NCBI GenBank assembly: GCA_025354385.1
Contig: JANXMZ010000025.1
Coordinates: 1-64,000 of the forward strand
Direction of reading: 5' to 3'
Origin: Bacteroidota bacterium
Lineage (GTDB): Bacteria > Bacteroidota > Bacteroidia > NS11-12g > UBA955
Length of the DNA stretch: 64,000 nt
This document shows, piece by piece, positions 17,824 to 25,443 of this stretch; positions within the stretch are counted from its first letter, which is position 1, and the number at the start of each line of letters is the position of its first letter. The position numbers were made by a program, and so were the translations under genes. The notes below the pieces were generated by a model. That model did not search any database. It saw nothing but the letters and a program-made list of their open reading frames with translations, and was not told the origin of the DNA.

Positions 17824-19023
17824 TTAATTCAATTGTTTTACAGCCAATTCTGCAATGGCTTTACCAATAGATAATGAACTTGTGGCAGCAGGGCTAGGCG
17901 CATTCAAAACATGTATTTGACCCGGCAATTCTTTGATGTAAAAATCATCTATTAATCCACCTTCCTTATCGCAAGCTTGTGCACGAACACCTGCACCTCC
18001 GGGTATTAAATCTTCTTTTTTAATTTCTGGTAATAATTTCTGCAGCGCATGTGTGAATGCATTTTTATTATATGAACGATAAAACTCCCCCAAACCAGTT
18101 TTCCAATATTTAACTGCCACTTTTCTGAACCCCTTCCAGCCCAATGTTTCAAATAATTCTGATAAATTAATTTGCGATTTTTTATAACCCTCTCTTTGAA
18201 ATGCCAATACAGCATTTGGTCCAGCTTCTATTTCACCATCAATTCTTCTAGTAAAATGCACGCCCAAGAAAGGAAAATTTGGATCGGGTACCGGATAAAT
18301 TAAATTGTTAACCAAACTTCGTTTTTCTTTTTTTAATGAGTAATACTCACCGCGAAAGGGTACAATTTTAACTTGTAAATCATCAATGGTGTATGCGGCA
18401 ATTTTATCACAATAAAGGCCTGCACAATTAATTAATAATTCGCAATTGTAGTCACCATTATTGGTTTCTACTTTAATTTTTTTATTCTTATCATCAACCC
18501 CTATAACCTTGGTATTCAATTGTAGAATTCCACCCATGGCTTGAAATACCTCTGCATATTTTTGAGCAACCACCTTGTAATCTACAATGCCAGTTTGGGG
18601 TACCACAATGCCTTTTATACCCGAGGTATGAGGCTCCATTGTTTTAATTTCACTTTCATTAATATATCGCAATCCATCCAAACCATTTTCAATACCTCTT
18701 TGATAAATAGTGTCCAAAGCGCTTAATTCTGCCTTACTGGTTGCTACTATAATTTTACCACAAAGGTCATAAGGGATGTTATTTTCTTTACAAAAATCAA
18801 TAAGCATATGGTAGCCATCTATACAATTTTTGGCTTTAAGACTGCCTGGTTTGTAATAAATGCCGCTGTGTATAACACCGCTATTATTACCAGTTTGATG
18901 AGACGCTACCTCATGCTCTTTTTCTAAGATACAAATATTTATTTCTGGCTTAATTTTTTTCAATTGAAGCGCTGTAGCCAGTCCTACAATTCCTCCACCA
19001 ACAACTATTACATCGCAATTCAT
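17824..19023 (-). CDS. lhgO: L-2-hydroxyglutarate oxidase/dehydrogenase
   Basis: A 399-residue FAD-dependent DAO-family oxidoreductase. The dinucleotide fold VVGGGIVGLATALQL lies at residues 7-21, followed by HQTGNNSGVIHSGIYYKPGSLKA, a signature of LhgO/L2HGDH. It oxidises L-2-hydroxyglutarate to 2-oxoglutarate, usually passing electrons to the membrane quinone pool. Length fits. It follows the LapA-like gene by four bases on the same strand. Confidence 0.9.
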   Translation of the reverse strand: MNCDVIVVGGGIVGLATALQLKKIKPEINICILEKEHEVASHQTGNNSGVIHSGIYYKPGSLKAKNCIDGYHMLIDFCKENNIPYDLCGKIIVATSKAELSALDTIYQRGIENGLDGLRYINESEIKTMEPHTSGIKGIVVPQTGIVDYKVVAQKYAEVFQAMGGILQLNTKVIGVDDKNKKIKVETNNGDYNCELLINCAGLYCDKIAAYTIDDLQVKIVPFRGEYYSLKKEKRSLVNNLIYPVPDPNFPFLGVHFTRRIDGEIEAGPNAVLAFQREGYKKSQINLSELFETLGWKGFRKVAVKYWKTGLGEFYRSYNKNAFTHALQKLLPEIKKEDLIPGGAGVRAQACDKEGGLIDDFYIKELPGQIHVLNAPSPAATSSLSIGKAIAELAVKQLN

Positions 19024-19027
19024 CAGT

Positions 19028-19315
19028 TTATTTTATTTTTTCTTTTTCTAAAAAATCAATTCTTTCTTTCAATTCGTCAATCAATTTGCTCTTGTGTTTG
19101 GAATGTTTGAAGATAGGAGCGAAGGCTAATAAAGCAAAAAATAACCCTGCCAAAAAGCAAAACAAAATAATGATAATTAAAGGAGAATTGGCAGTCCAAA
19201 ACCACAGCTTAATTTCAGTATTGGTATTGTTCTGTAATGAAAAGGTGACAATTAATACCAAAATGATAACAGCAGTTAAAATTTTGAATAAAGATCTGTT
19301 AGACTTGTTCTCCAT
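19028..19315 (-). CDS. LapA-domain (DUF1049) membrane protein
   Basis: A 95-residue inner-membrane protein with two transmembrane helices (about 11-28 and 43-68), the SLQN motif after the first, and a cytoplasmic coiled-coil-like basic tail (KLIDELKERIDFLEKE). This is the LapA/DUF1049 layout; in E. coli, LapA works with LapB in envelope assembly, but here no LapB is near. It is the first gene of the unit with lhgO. Confidence 0.82.
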   Translation of the reverse strand: MENKSNRSLFKILTAVIILVLIVTFSLQNNTNTEIKLWFWTANSPLIIIILFCFLAGLFFALLAFAPIFKHSKHKSKLIDELKERIDFLEKEKIK

Positions 19316-19322
19316 AATAGAT

Positions 19323-19340
19323 TATTTTTGTGCAAATATA
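19323..19340. promoter_or_regulatory. Face-to-face overlapping promoters for lapA-like and DinB genes
   Basis: TATTTTTG at 19323-19330 on the plus strand and TATATTTG at 19340-19333 on the minus strand both fit TAnnTTTG and lie two bases apart. The predicted starts cross, so polymerase on one promoter should block the other. Confidence 0.55.
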
Positions 19341-19352
19341 TGATAAACAGAT

Positions 19353-19814
19353 ATGAATTCAGAGTCAATCACATTGCACAAACTCAATGCGTATAATCTT
19401 CAGGTGAATATTGATATGATTAATCATTTGCAAATGAACCATGCATTAAATAGTAGAATATATTCATTGATGGCACATATTGTCAATGCACATATAATCT
19501 GGTTAGAGAGAATACAAAATATCAAAAATTCCATTAGTCCATTTGATGAACAACCAATTGATAAGTTGGAGGTTTTGAATCGAAAAAATTATACTATCAC
19601 CAATGAAATTTTAAATAATAATATGTTGGATGAAATCGTTCTCTATACCAATATGAAGGGACAAAAGTTTAAAAATACAATACATGATATTTTAATACAT
19701 ACGTTGAATCATTCTAATTATCACCGAGCCCAAATAAATCAATTATTGGTACAGGAAGGCAAGAATGCATTGGTTACAGATTACATAGTTTACAACAGAG
19801 AAGAAATTTTATAA
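19353..19814 (+). CDS. DinB-like four-helix protein
   Basis: A 153-residue DinB/YfiT-type four-helix bundle. Potential metal ligands are His47 in HIVNAHIIW and the two histidines in HTLNHSNYHRAQ (about 120-131), the usual triad of this family. DinB proteins include thiol-S-transferases such as the bacillithiol transferase BstA, relevant because a ytxJ homologue lies 1.8 kb away; that link is inference. The ends of this gene and the methyltransferase overlap by six bases, convergent. Confidence 0.8.
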   Translation: MNSESITLHKLNAYNLQVNIDMINHLQMNHALNSRIYSLMAHIVNAHIIWLERIQNIKNSISPFDEQPIDKLEVLNRKNYTITNEILNNNMLDEIVLYTNMKGQKFKNTIHDILIHTLNHSNYHRAQINQLLVQEGKNALVTDYIVYNREEIL

Positions 19815-21002
19815 AGGTGTGCAATGCAATACAAAAGTATTGTTTAAAAAAGGATAAATAAACAGGAAGTCCTCACCTCCTTCTTTTATTCCTAGCAACT
19901 TGAAAAGAGCATTGCCATTTACTTTTACCCCTCTCGTTTTAATATTAATTTGTTCTACCCCTAGCGATTTGATGTATAATTTGAGTTGCTTTTGATTAAA
20001 TGGGAACGTATTCTTTACCCGCATACATTTCCCAATAAATGTGTCATCTGCTTTATTTCCAAAATAGAATGGCACCAACTGATTAATTAATTTCAAATGC
20101 TCTTTTGCCGCATAAGCGTGGTGTTTTCGGGCCTTAACCAGGGTTGCCCCTGCTTCATAAAAGTATTCACCTGCACTGGTAGCTAGTTCGGGGATAGTTT
20201 GACCCTCCACTTCAACTTTTTTTATACTACTACTACTGCCAATATCTACACAAATTATTTTTGGGTTTATGGTCTGTTCACGCTCAAGCTTTAGGAGCAT
20301 TTCCTTTACTTCGCCTTTAAGGCTAATGACATATATTTCACTTATTTTTTCTACTTCTTTCAAGGCCATATCTATATCATATAACGGTGAACATTTGATC
20401 CAAATAGCAGGGGTTATTCTAAAAAGTGTGGGCAATAAGTTCAAAATATTGGGTTGATGTTCGGCCAATAATATTTGCCTTTGCTGGCCATCTCTTCTAT
20501 CAGGGTCAACATAAACAGCATCAAAATGCAGCTTATTTTCCGCCAAAAATGATTCAGCCTTCATATCCTTTCTTTCAATATTTGTGATTCCTAATAATTT
20601 GAAATTGAACCTGGCTATTATATTCAATTCTTCATTATTATCAATTGAAATAATTTTTTTAGCCCTTTTAGAAAATGCAATATCATCTATTCCGAGTCCA
20701 GAGGCCAAGGTTAGCACATTATCTCCTTTTATGAGAGTCGATTTATAAACAGCAACAGCTTCTGCAGTGCACTGTTCTAAGCTTCTTGTATTTATAATGC
20801 CTCCAACCTTATATAATTGAGGAACTTTATTTTTTAATTTAACAGATAATTGGTTTTGTTCTGCGATAAAGGAAGCAAAATCGCCTAAAATCGCCTTGTA
20901 TTTTAAAATAAAGGTCTGGTTGCCAACAATCATAGCGAGGTTCAAATACTCCCTAAGTTTATTATTTGCTAAATATTCCGTAATTTTGTAACTATTAATC
21001 AA
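19809..21002 (-). CDS. THUMP-like-domain class I SAM methyltransferase
   Basis: A 397-residue protein with a helical N-terminal part, a Rossmann methyltransferase core (about 95-260: NVLTLASGLGIDDIAFS, IISIDNNEEL, FDAVYVDPDRRD) and a C-terminal THUMP-like domain (about 310-395). DPDRR corresponds to the catalytic DPPR/DPPY-type motif, so an RNA or base target is plausible; no substrate is known to me. The frame is open to 21101, but that would cover a divergent lipoprotein gene and its promoter; homology begins near KITEYL, so I place the start at the TTG at 21002. An ATG at 20933 is a shorter alternative. Confidence 0.75.
   Translation of the reverse strand: MINSYKITEYLANNKLREYLNLAMIVGNQTFILKYKAILGDFASFIAEQNQLSVKLKNKVPQLYKVGGIINTRSLEQCTAEAVAVYKSTLIKGDNVLTLASGLGIDDIAFSKRAKKIISIDNNEELNIIARFNFKLLGITNIERKDMKAESFLAENKLHFDAVYVDPDRRDGQQRQILLAEHQPNILNLLPTLFRITPAIWIKCSPLYDIDMALKEVEKISEIYVISLKGEVKEMLLKLEREQTINPKIICVDIGSSSSIKKVEVEGQTIPELATSAGEYFYEAGATLVKARKHHAYAAKEHLKLINQLVPFYFGNKADDTFIGKCMRVKNTFPFNQKQLKLYIKSLGVEQINIKTRGVKVNGNALFKLLGIKEGGEDFLFIYPFLNNTFVLHCTPL
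20981..20988 (+). promoter_or_regulatory. -7 box of small lipoprotein-ytxJ unit
   Basis: TAATTTTG matches TAnnTTTG; predicted start near 20992, 18 bases before the ATG at 21010. It lies inside the 5' end of the divergent methyltransferase gene. Confidence 0.5.
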
Positions 21003-21009
21003 ATTATTA

Positions 21010-21135
21010 ATGAAAAAAATTAAAATTGTGCTTGTATTGGCTTTTGTGGTAACAGCGGTTTCATCTTGTGGTAGAAAAGACAGATGTCCTTCTGTTGGCA
21101 AAGTTAATACTGTTAGTCATACAGTGATTGCTTAA
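21010..21135 (+). CDS. 41-residue lipoprotein
   Basis: A very small protein, MKKIKIVLVLAFVVTAV then the lipobox VSSC (Cys20) and a 21-residue mature tail with GRKDRCPSVGKV. It has a promoter box 22 bases upstream, a lysine-rich n-region and a hydrophobic core, all expected of a real lipoprotein, and ytxJ starts six bases after its stop. The mature part has a second cysteine in the RCPSVG motif, which I recall from similar tiny Bacteroidota lipoproteins. Function unknown. It is easily missed because of its length. Confidence 0.65.
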   Translation: MKKIKIVLVLAFVVTAVSSCGRKDRCPSVGKVNTVSHTVIA

Positions 21136-21141
21136 TTCTTT

Positions 21142-21483
21142 ATGAATTGGAAAATTCTAGATTCGGTCGAGCAATTAAATCAAATTATAGCATCTTCTGA
21201 GCAACAACCATTCGCTATTTTTAAGCACAGTACTCGCTGCAATATAAGCAGTATGGCAAAGAATAGGATCGAAAGAAACTGGGAATTGCTTCCGGATAAT
21301 ATTGTTATGTATTATTTAGATTTATTAACATATCGTCCAATATCTAATGCAATTGAAAGTGTTTTAGGCATAGAACATCAGTCACCACAACTACTATTAA
21401 TCGAAAACGGGAAATGCACTTACCATGCCAGTCACACTGAAATTAGCATTGCAGAATTAATTCCGCTGCTTAAAGCGTCTTAA
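21142..21483 (+). CDS. ytxJ: YtxJ-like bacillithiol-system thioredoxin-fold protein
   Basis: A 113-residue thioredoxin-like protein of the YtxJ (DUF2847) family. The single redox cysteine is Cys33 in FKHSTRCNISSMA, the family hallmark (monothiol bacilliredoxin-like), and SPQLLLIENGK gives the conserved cis-proline region. It is thought to act in reducing mixed disulfides with bacillithiol. It is six bases after the 41-residue lipoprotein gene, and its 3' end overlaps the convergent OsmC gene by 14 bases; an OsmC thiol peroxidase as neighbour fits an oxidative stress theme. Confidence 0.9.
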   Translation: MNWKILDSVEQLNQIIASSEQQPFAIFKHSTRCNISSMAKNRIERNWELLPDNIVMYYLDLLTYRPISNAIESVLGIEHQSPQLLLIENGKCTYHASHTEISIAELIPLLKAS

Positions 21484-21889
21484 ATTCAAACACAATATTT
21501 TGTACAATCTCTGGATGCAAACTTTTTGCAACCGGACAAGTATCGGCAATATTTTTAAAGATTGTTTGTAGCTTTTCACTCAATGGTTCTGTCGTGCAAA
21601 ATTGTATTTTTACATCTATCCCAACAATGCGTCTTGGCCCTTCAGTATTCATAATCTTGGTGACTTCTGCATGACTACCCGTCATATTAATCTGATTGTT
21701 TTGAGCATAAATCCCCATAACAGTAAGCATACAAGCTCCCAGCGAAGTGGCAGCTAAATCAGTAGGTGAGAATGCTTCACCTTTGCCATGGTTATCTTTC
21801 GGTGCATCAGTCGTTATTTCATTTTGTGAAGCTAAATGAATTGCGTTGGTTCTTAATTCATTTAAATATATTACTTTTGAAGTAGTCAT
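21470..21889 (-). CDS. OsmC-family protein
   Basis: A 139-residue OsmC/Ohr-fold protein. Two conserved cysteines are visible: in TSLGACMLTVMG and in ADTCPVAKSLHPE, the usual redox pair of peroxide-reducing members. It probably detoxifies organic hydroperoxides in the cytoplasm using a thiol reductant. Its start codon lies only five bases from the start of the divergent outer-membrane gene, so their promoters must lie inside each other's coding sequence. Confidence 0.9.
   Translation of the reverse strand: MTTSKVIYLNELRTNAIHLASQNEITTDAPKDNHGKGEAFSPTDLAATSLGACMLTVMGIYAQNNQINMTGSHAEVTKIMNTEGPRRIVGIDVKIQFCTTEPLSEKLQTIFKNIADTCPVAKSLHPEIVQNIVFEFKTL
21872..21879 (+). promoter_or_regulatory. -7 box within osmC-like 5' end
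   Basis: TACTTTTG, a TAnnTTTG match, inside the OsmC reading frame. Predicted start near 21883 would drive the outer-membrane protein gene from its GTG at 21895. Confidence 0.4.
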
Positions 21890-21894
21890 AAAAA

Positions 21895-22659
21895 GTGTTA
21901 TTTATTACCCACAAACATACTGTACATTTCTTTAAAATTACATTCCTAATTCTTGGATTTAATTTGTTTACCTTGCAAGGACAGAATCCCAACGACATTA
22001 CTTTTGAAGATGCTTCCATGAAAATTGGTTTTAAACAAACAACCAATGGTTCAGGTATCTTTTATCGTAATGCCCGCCCCCTGCGAGATAATTGGAGTAA
22101 AGCTTTTGACATTGATTTATCCTCAATACGCCATCCAAAAGAAAAGGATATTATTAATACCCGAATGGGGAATACCCGTCCCTATATTTTCAATAAAATA
22201 AACAGAGTTTATAACTTAAGATTATTAGGGGGCTTGCAATATAAATTCGCTGATCGCAATACCAAAAATAGTGTAGGAATTGCAGCATTTGCGGGCGTTG
22301 GGCCAGCAATAACATTTATTAAACCTGTTTTTTTAGATATTCAAATTATTGATCCGAACGCGCCAAATACCTTAATAAATGTTTCAAGAAGATATGAACC
22401 TGAAAAGTTTCAACATTCTCAAATTGTTGGTAACTCCTCATATCTCACAGGGATTAATGAAACCAAATTGGGTGTTGGACTTTCATTTAAGTGCGGTGTT
22501 GAATTTAATTGGGGCAGTTTTAGTTCGGAGTATAAATCATTGGAATTAGGAATAGTTGTGGATTGCCTTACTGCGCGACCTGAAATTATATATAAAGAGA
22601 AAAACAAAATGTTCTATTCTGGGTTTTATCTTAGTTTTGCATTCGGAAAAAATCGTTAA
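21895..22659 (+). CDS. Outer-membrane beta-barrel-like protein next to lipA
   Basis: A 254-residue exported protein with a signal peptide (about 10-29, ending LFTLQG-Q) and a mature part rich in alternating strands ([48 protein letters not shown]) ending [11 protein letters not shown], typical of a small outer-membrane barrel. I recall similar proteins next to lipA in other Bacteroidota but with no assigned function. It begins with GTG and ends two bases before lipA, so the two are coupled. Confidence 0.65.
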   Translation: MLFITHKHTVHFFKITFLILGFNLFTLQGQNPNDITFEDASMKIGFKQTTNGSGIFYRNARPLRDNWSKAFDIDLSSIRHPKEKDIINTRMGNTRPYIFNKINRVYNLRLLGGLQYKFADRNTKNSVGIAAFAGVGPAITFIKPVFLDIQIIDPNAPNTLINVSRRYEPEKFQHSQIVGNSSYLTGINETKLGVGLSFKCGVEFNWGSFSSEYKSLELGIVVDCLTARPEIIYKEKNKMFYSGFYLSFAFGKNR

Positions 22660-22661
22660 AT

Positions 22662-23534
22662 ATGTTACTTGAAGAACCTGAAAAAATAAGGCAAACCAAA
22701 CGTATAAAACCAGATTGGTTGAAAATACAATTGCCTACCGGAACTAATTATGCTGAAGTGAAACAAATTGTTAAAGACAATCGTCTGCATACGATTTGCG
22801 AAGATGGAAAATGTCCTAATATGGGTGAATGTTGGGGAGCGGGTACAGCCACCTTTATGATACTTGGAAATATTTGCACCAGAAGTTGCTCCTTTTGTGC
22901 CGTTGCTACTGGCAGGCCAACAGAATACGATTTAGATGAACCCCAACGTGTTGCGGAAGCCGTTAAATTAATGAAGCTTAAACACTGCGTTGTTACATCG
23001 GTTAATCGCGATGAGTTAAAGGATAAAGGCGCTAGCGTATGGGCTGCTACAATTCGTGAAATAAAAATACAAAATCCGGGGGTTACATTGGAAACACTTA
23101 TTCCCGATTTTAAGGCGAATTGGGATTTGTTAGAAATGGTTCTAAATGAAGGTCCTGAAGTAGTAAGCCACAATATGGAAACTGTAGAAAGGTTGTACAA
23201 AATTGTGCGTCCTCAAGCTAAATACGAAAGAAGTTTGGAGCAAATTAAAAGAACAAAGGAATATGGTCGCAGAACCAAAAGTGGTATAATGCTAGGTCTT
23301 GGTGAAACAGAGGAGGAAGTGCTAAAAGCTATGGATGATTTAGTAGCCCATGGTTGCGATGTTTTAACTCTTGGTCAATATCTACAGCCTACCAAAATGC
23401 ACCTGGAGGTTAAGGAATATGTAACACCTCAACAATTTAAATTTTACAAAGAAATTGGGGAAGCAAAGGGCTTTAAAATTGTGGAGAGTGGCCCAATGGT
23501 AAGATCATCCTACCACGCAGAAAAACACTTGTAA
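22662..23534 (+). CDS. lipA: Lipoyl synthase
   Basis: A 290-residue radical SAM enzyme that inserts two sulfurs into octanoyl chains on lipoyl domains. The auxiliary cluster motif [12 protein letters not shown] and the SAM-cluster motif CTRSCSFC (CxxxCxxC) are both intact, as is the C-terminal RSSYHA segment whose serine ligates the auxiliary cluster. Length is canonical. It follows the beta-barrel gene after two bases; lipB is not in the window. Confidence 0.97.
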   Translation: MLLEEPEKIRQTKRIKPDWLKIQLPTGTNYAEVKQIVKDNRLHTICEDGKCPNMGECWGAGTATFMILGNICTRSCSFCAVATGRPTEYDLDEPQRVAEAVKLMKLKHCVVTSVNRDELKDKGASVWAATIREIKIQNPGVTLETLIPDFKANWDLLEMVLNEGPEVVSHNMETVERLYKIVRPQAKYERSLEQIKRTKEYGRRTKSGIMLGLGETEEEVLKAMDDLVAHGCDVLTLGQYLQPTKMHLEVKEYVTPQQFKFYKEIGEAKGFKIVESGPMVRSSYHAEKHL

Positions 23535-23552
23535 AAAAATCTTCAATAAAAA

Positions 23553-23581
23553 TTTGTTTATCGGAAAATTTAGTATATTTG
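23553..23581 (+). promoter_or_regulatory. Promoter of mini T9SS protein gene
   Basis: TATATTTG at 23574-23581 with TTTG at 23553-23556 (17-base spacing, two less than ideal). Predicted leader about 16 bases to the ATG at 23601. Confidence 0.55.
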
Positions 23582-23600
23582 TAGAAGTAATATCTTTATT

Positions 23601-24017
23601 ATGGAAAATAAAACTGCTAAAAAAATCGCTTTAACACTTGTAGTGTCATCGTTTTTGAGTGTTGCTTTTATGTTTAGTCATGTAAATGCTAATACCAGAA
23701 GCCAATCAGCTTTCTTGAATGAGGATGGTATTGCTCCGCAATTGTCGGCAAGCCCTCTCAATTTAGTAGTTACTATTTTTCCTAATCCAGCAAATGAAGA
23801 AGTGAATTTGGTATTCACTCTGCCAGAAACAGACCATCTCACGTTTTCAGTTACTGATGTGATAGGCAAAACAACCAAATTAAAATATTCAGGAACATTT
23901 TACCAAGGAGAGAATAGCATCAAACTTGAAACTTCTAACTTAGCCACTGGAACATACATTGTTACTGTATCTGGAGTCAAGGTAAAAGGCAACGTTAAAT
24001 TAATACTTACACATTAA
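23601..24017 (+). CDS. Mini T9SS protein: signal peptide plus sorting domain
   Basis: A 138-residue exported protein. After a signal peptide or anchor (about 9-30, ending VNANT) there is a linker of only about 25 residues and then a complete type A sorting domain (VTIFPNPANEEVNLVFT...TGTYIVTVSGVKVKGN). There is hardly any cargo. It has its own promoter and terminator, so it is a monocistronic gene. A similar protein is at 40327. It may be a surface peptide, a modulator of the secretion machinery, or a relic of a longer cargo; the sequence does not decide. Confidence 0.75.
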   Translation: MENKTAKKIALTLVVSSFLSVAFMFSHVNANTRSQSAFLNEDGIAPQLSASPLNLVVTIFPNPANEEVNLVFTLPETDHLTFSVTDVIGKTTKLKYSGTFYQGENSIKLETSNLATGTYIVTVSGVKVKGNVKLILTH

Positions 24018-24038
24018 TACCTTTAAATTATTTAATAT

Positions 24039-24074
24039 CCCGATTGAACCAAAGTTCGATCGGGTTTTTTTTTT
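24039..24074 (+). terminator. Rho-independent terminator of mini T9SS gene
   Basis: CCCGAT-tGAAC-loop-GTTCg-ATCGGG hairpin with a run of ten T. The next gene starts four bases after it. Confidence 0.9.
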
Positions 24075-24077
24075 ACC

Positions 24078-24584
24078 ATGAAATCGCTGTTAGAAAAAAG
24101 CCGTTCAAGAAAGAATATAGAAGAGGTTGCCATTATCGCATCAACAGATAATAATGCCTTTAAAGAATTGATCCGATTAATGAAGGATGATACTGAAGTT
24201 TATCTTGCTGGTATGGCGGCATGGGCAGCAAGTCATGCAGTAGAAAAAAATAAATTACTTGCACCTATTTACATAAAGGATTTGCTCGCTTTGGTTTCTA
24301 AAACGCATTCGGATGGTATAAAGCGCAACATTGTTAGGATATGGCAAATGACTAAGATACCAGAAAAGTACAGTTGGGAAGTGGCGGATATTTGTTTTAA
24401 TTTTCTTAAATCTAATAAAGAATCAGTAGCTGTCAAGGCTTTTTCAATTACAGTATTTCAACATCTCATAAAAGATATTCCGGAACTGAAAAATGAAGTA
24501 ATGTTTGAACTCGAAAAGCAATTGCCTCACAGTCCGGCAGCATTTAAAGTGAGGGCCAGAGACTTTTTCAATAACTGTAATTGA
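24078..24584 (+). CDS. HEAT-like helical repeat protein
   Basis: A 168-residue cytoplasmic protein, nearly all alpha-helical, with paired helices (DDTEVYLAGMAAWAASHAVE, VAVKAFSITVFQHLI) that suggest HEAT or DNA-alkylation-repair-like repeats. Such proteins bind other proteins or nucleic acid; no active-site motif is visible. It starts immediately after a strong terminator, with no clear own promoter box; the upstream gene may read through. Function unknown. Confidence 0.6.
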   Translation: MKSLLEKSRSRKNIEEVAIIASTDNNAFKELIRLMKDDTEVYLAGMAAWAASHAVEKNKLLAPIYIKDLLALVSKTHSDGIKRNIVRIWQMTKIPEKYSWEVADICFNFLKSNKESVAVKAFSITVFQHLIKDIPELKNEVMFELEKQLPHSPAAFKVRARDFFNNCN

Positions 24585-24591
24585 AATTCTT

Positions 24592-24599
24592 TATTTTTG
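24592..24599 (+). promoter_or_regulatory. -7 box of Bax inhibitor-1 family gene
   Basis: TATTTTTG matches TAnnTTTG, giving a leader of about 15 bases to the ATG at 24618. Confidence 0.5.
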
Positions 24600-24617
24600 C
24601 AATCTTAAAATCAATTT

Positions 24618-25319
24618 ATGAGCAACCAATTTTCATTGACAGAAGAAGATATCCAAAACGAACAGGCTCGTTTCATGACCAAAGTTTATGGTTGGATGAG
24701 TTTAGCTTTATTAGTAACAGGTTTTGTAGCCCTCTATGTGGCTTCAAGTCCAGATATATTTACGGCTATTTTTAGCAACAGTTTGGTATTTTGGGGTTTA
24801 ATAATTGGGGAAATATTCTTGGTTGGTTATTTGGCAGTGGCTGTTCAGCGCATGTCTGCAACAATGGCAACTGCGGTATTCTTGCTTTATGCTGCGATTA
24901 ACGGACTTACCTTATCGGTTATATTTTTAAAGTATACCAAAGCATCCATTGAGTCAACTTTTTTTATAACCGCGGCAACTTTTGCTATTATGAGTATCTA
25001 TGGTTATGTCACAAAAAAGGACTTGACCAAAATTGGCAATCTTCTGATGATGGCCTTTGTTGGTTTGATTTTAGCCACCTTGGTGAATTTTTTCATCAAA
25101 AATGAAATGCTGTATTGGATTACCACTTACATAGGAATACTTATTTTTGTTGGTTTAATTGCTTATGATACTCAAAAAATTAAAGAAATGAATATCATTG
25201 GTAACGAAGGTACCGATGAGGATAGAAAAGAAGCCATTATGGGTGCCCTTTCATTGTATCTAGATTTTATCAATTTGTTTCTTTTGTTGCTGCGCTTATT
25301 TGGTCGCACCAAAGACTAA
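24618..25319 (+). CDS. Bax inhibitor-1/YccA (TMBIM) membrane protein
   Basis: A 233-residue seven-helix inner-membrane protein of the BI-1/YccA/YbhL family. The N terminus (QNEQARFMTKVYGWMSLALLVTG) and the C-terminal segments YDTQKIKEMN and LSLYLDFINLFLLLLRLFG are family signatures; the conserved Asp residues of the last helices, thought to form a pH-dependent calcium leak in BsYetJ, are visible (YDTQ, LDFIN). In bacteria it may modulate membrane proteases or ion leak. Confidence 0.92.
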   Translation: MSNQFSLTEEDIQNEQARFMTKVYGWMSLALLVTGFVALYVASSPDIFTAIFSNSLVFWGLIIGEIFLVGYLAVAVQRMSATMATAVFLLYAAINGLTLSVIFLKYTKASIESTFFITAATFAIMSIYGYVTKKDLTKIGNLLMMAFVGLILATLVNFFIKNEMLYWITTYIGILIFVGLIAYDTQKIKEMNIIGNEGTDEDRKEAIMGALSLYLDFINLFLLLLRLFGRTKD

Positions 25320-25418
25320 AAATGCAACTCAACTTCTTATTCTATGATTATTAGTTAATAATCATGTCAACGCTTTGTCATATTCTATTAATGCAGCATA
25401 CTTTGTAATAAAATAAAT

Positions 25419-25426
25419 TATATTTG
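25419..25426 (+). promoter_or_regulatory. -7 box of first tandem surface gene
   Basis: TATATTTG, perfect TAnnTTTG. Predicted start near 25430; favours the ATG at 25444 over the GTG at 25432. Confidence 0.55.
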
Positions 25427-25443
25427 TTTAGGTGCCTGTTTTT

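Noticed and set aside
22748..23200. 150-codon open frame antisense to lipA
   Set aside because: lipA is certain on the other strand; the frame has no recognisable domain.
24039..24074. Hairpin thought to be an attenuator of the HEAT-like gene
   Set aside because: The long T run and position right after the mini T9SS stop fit a plain terminator; no leader peptide is present.
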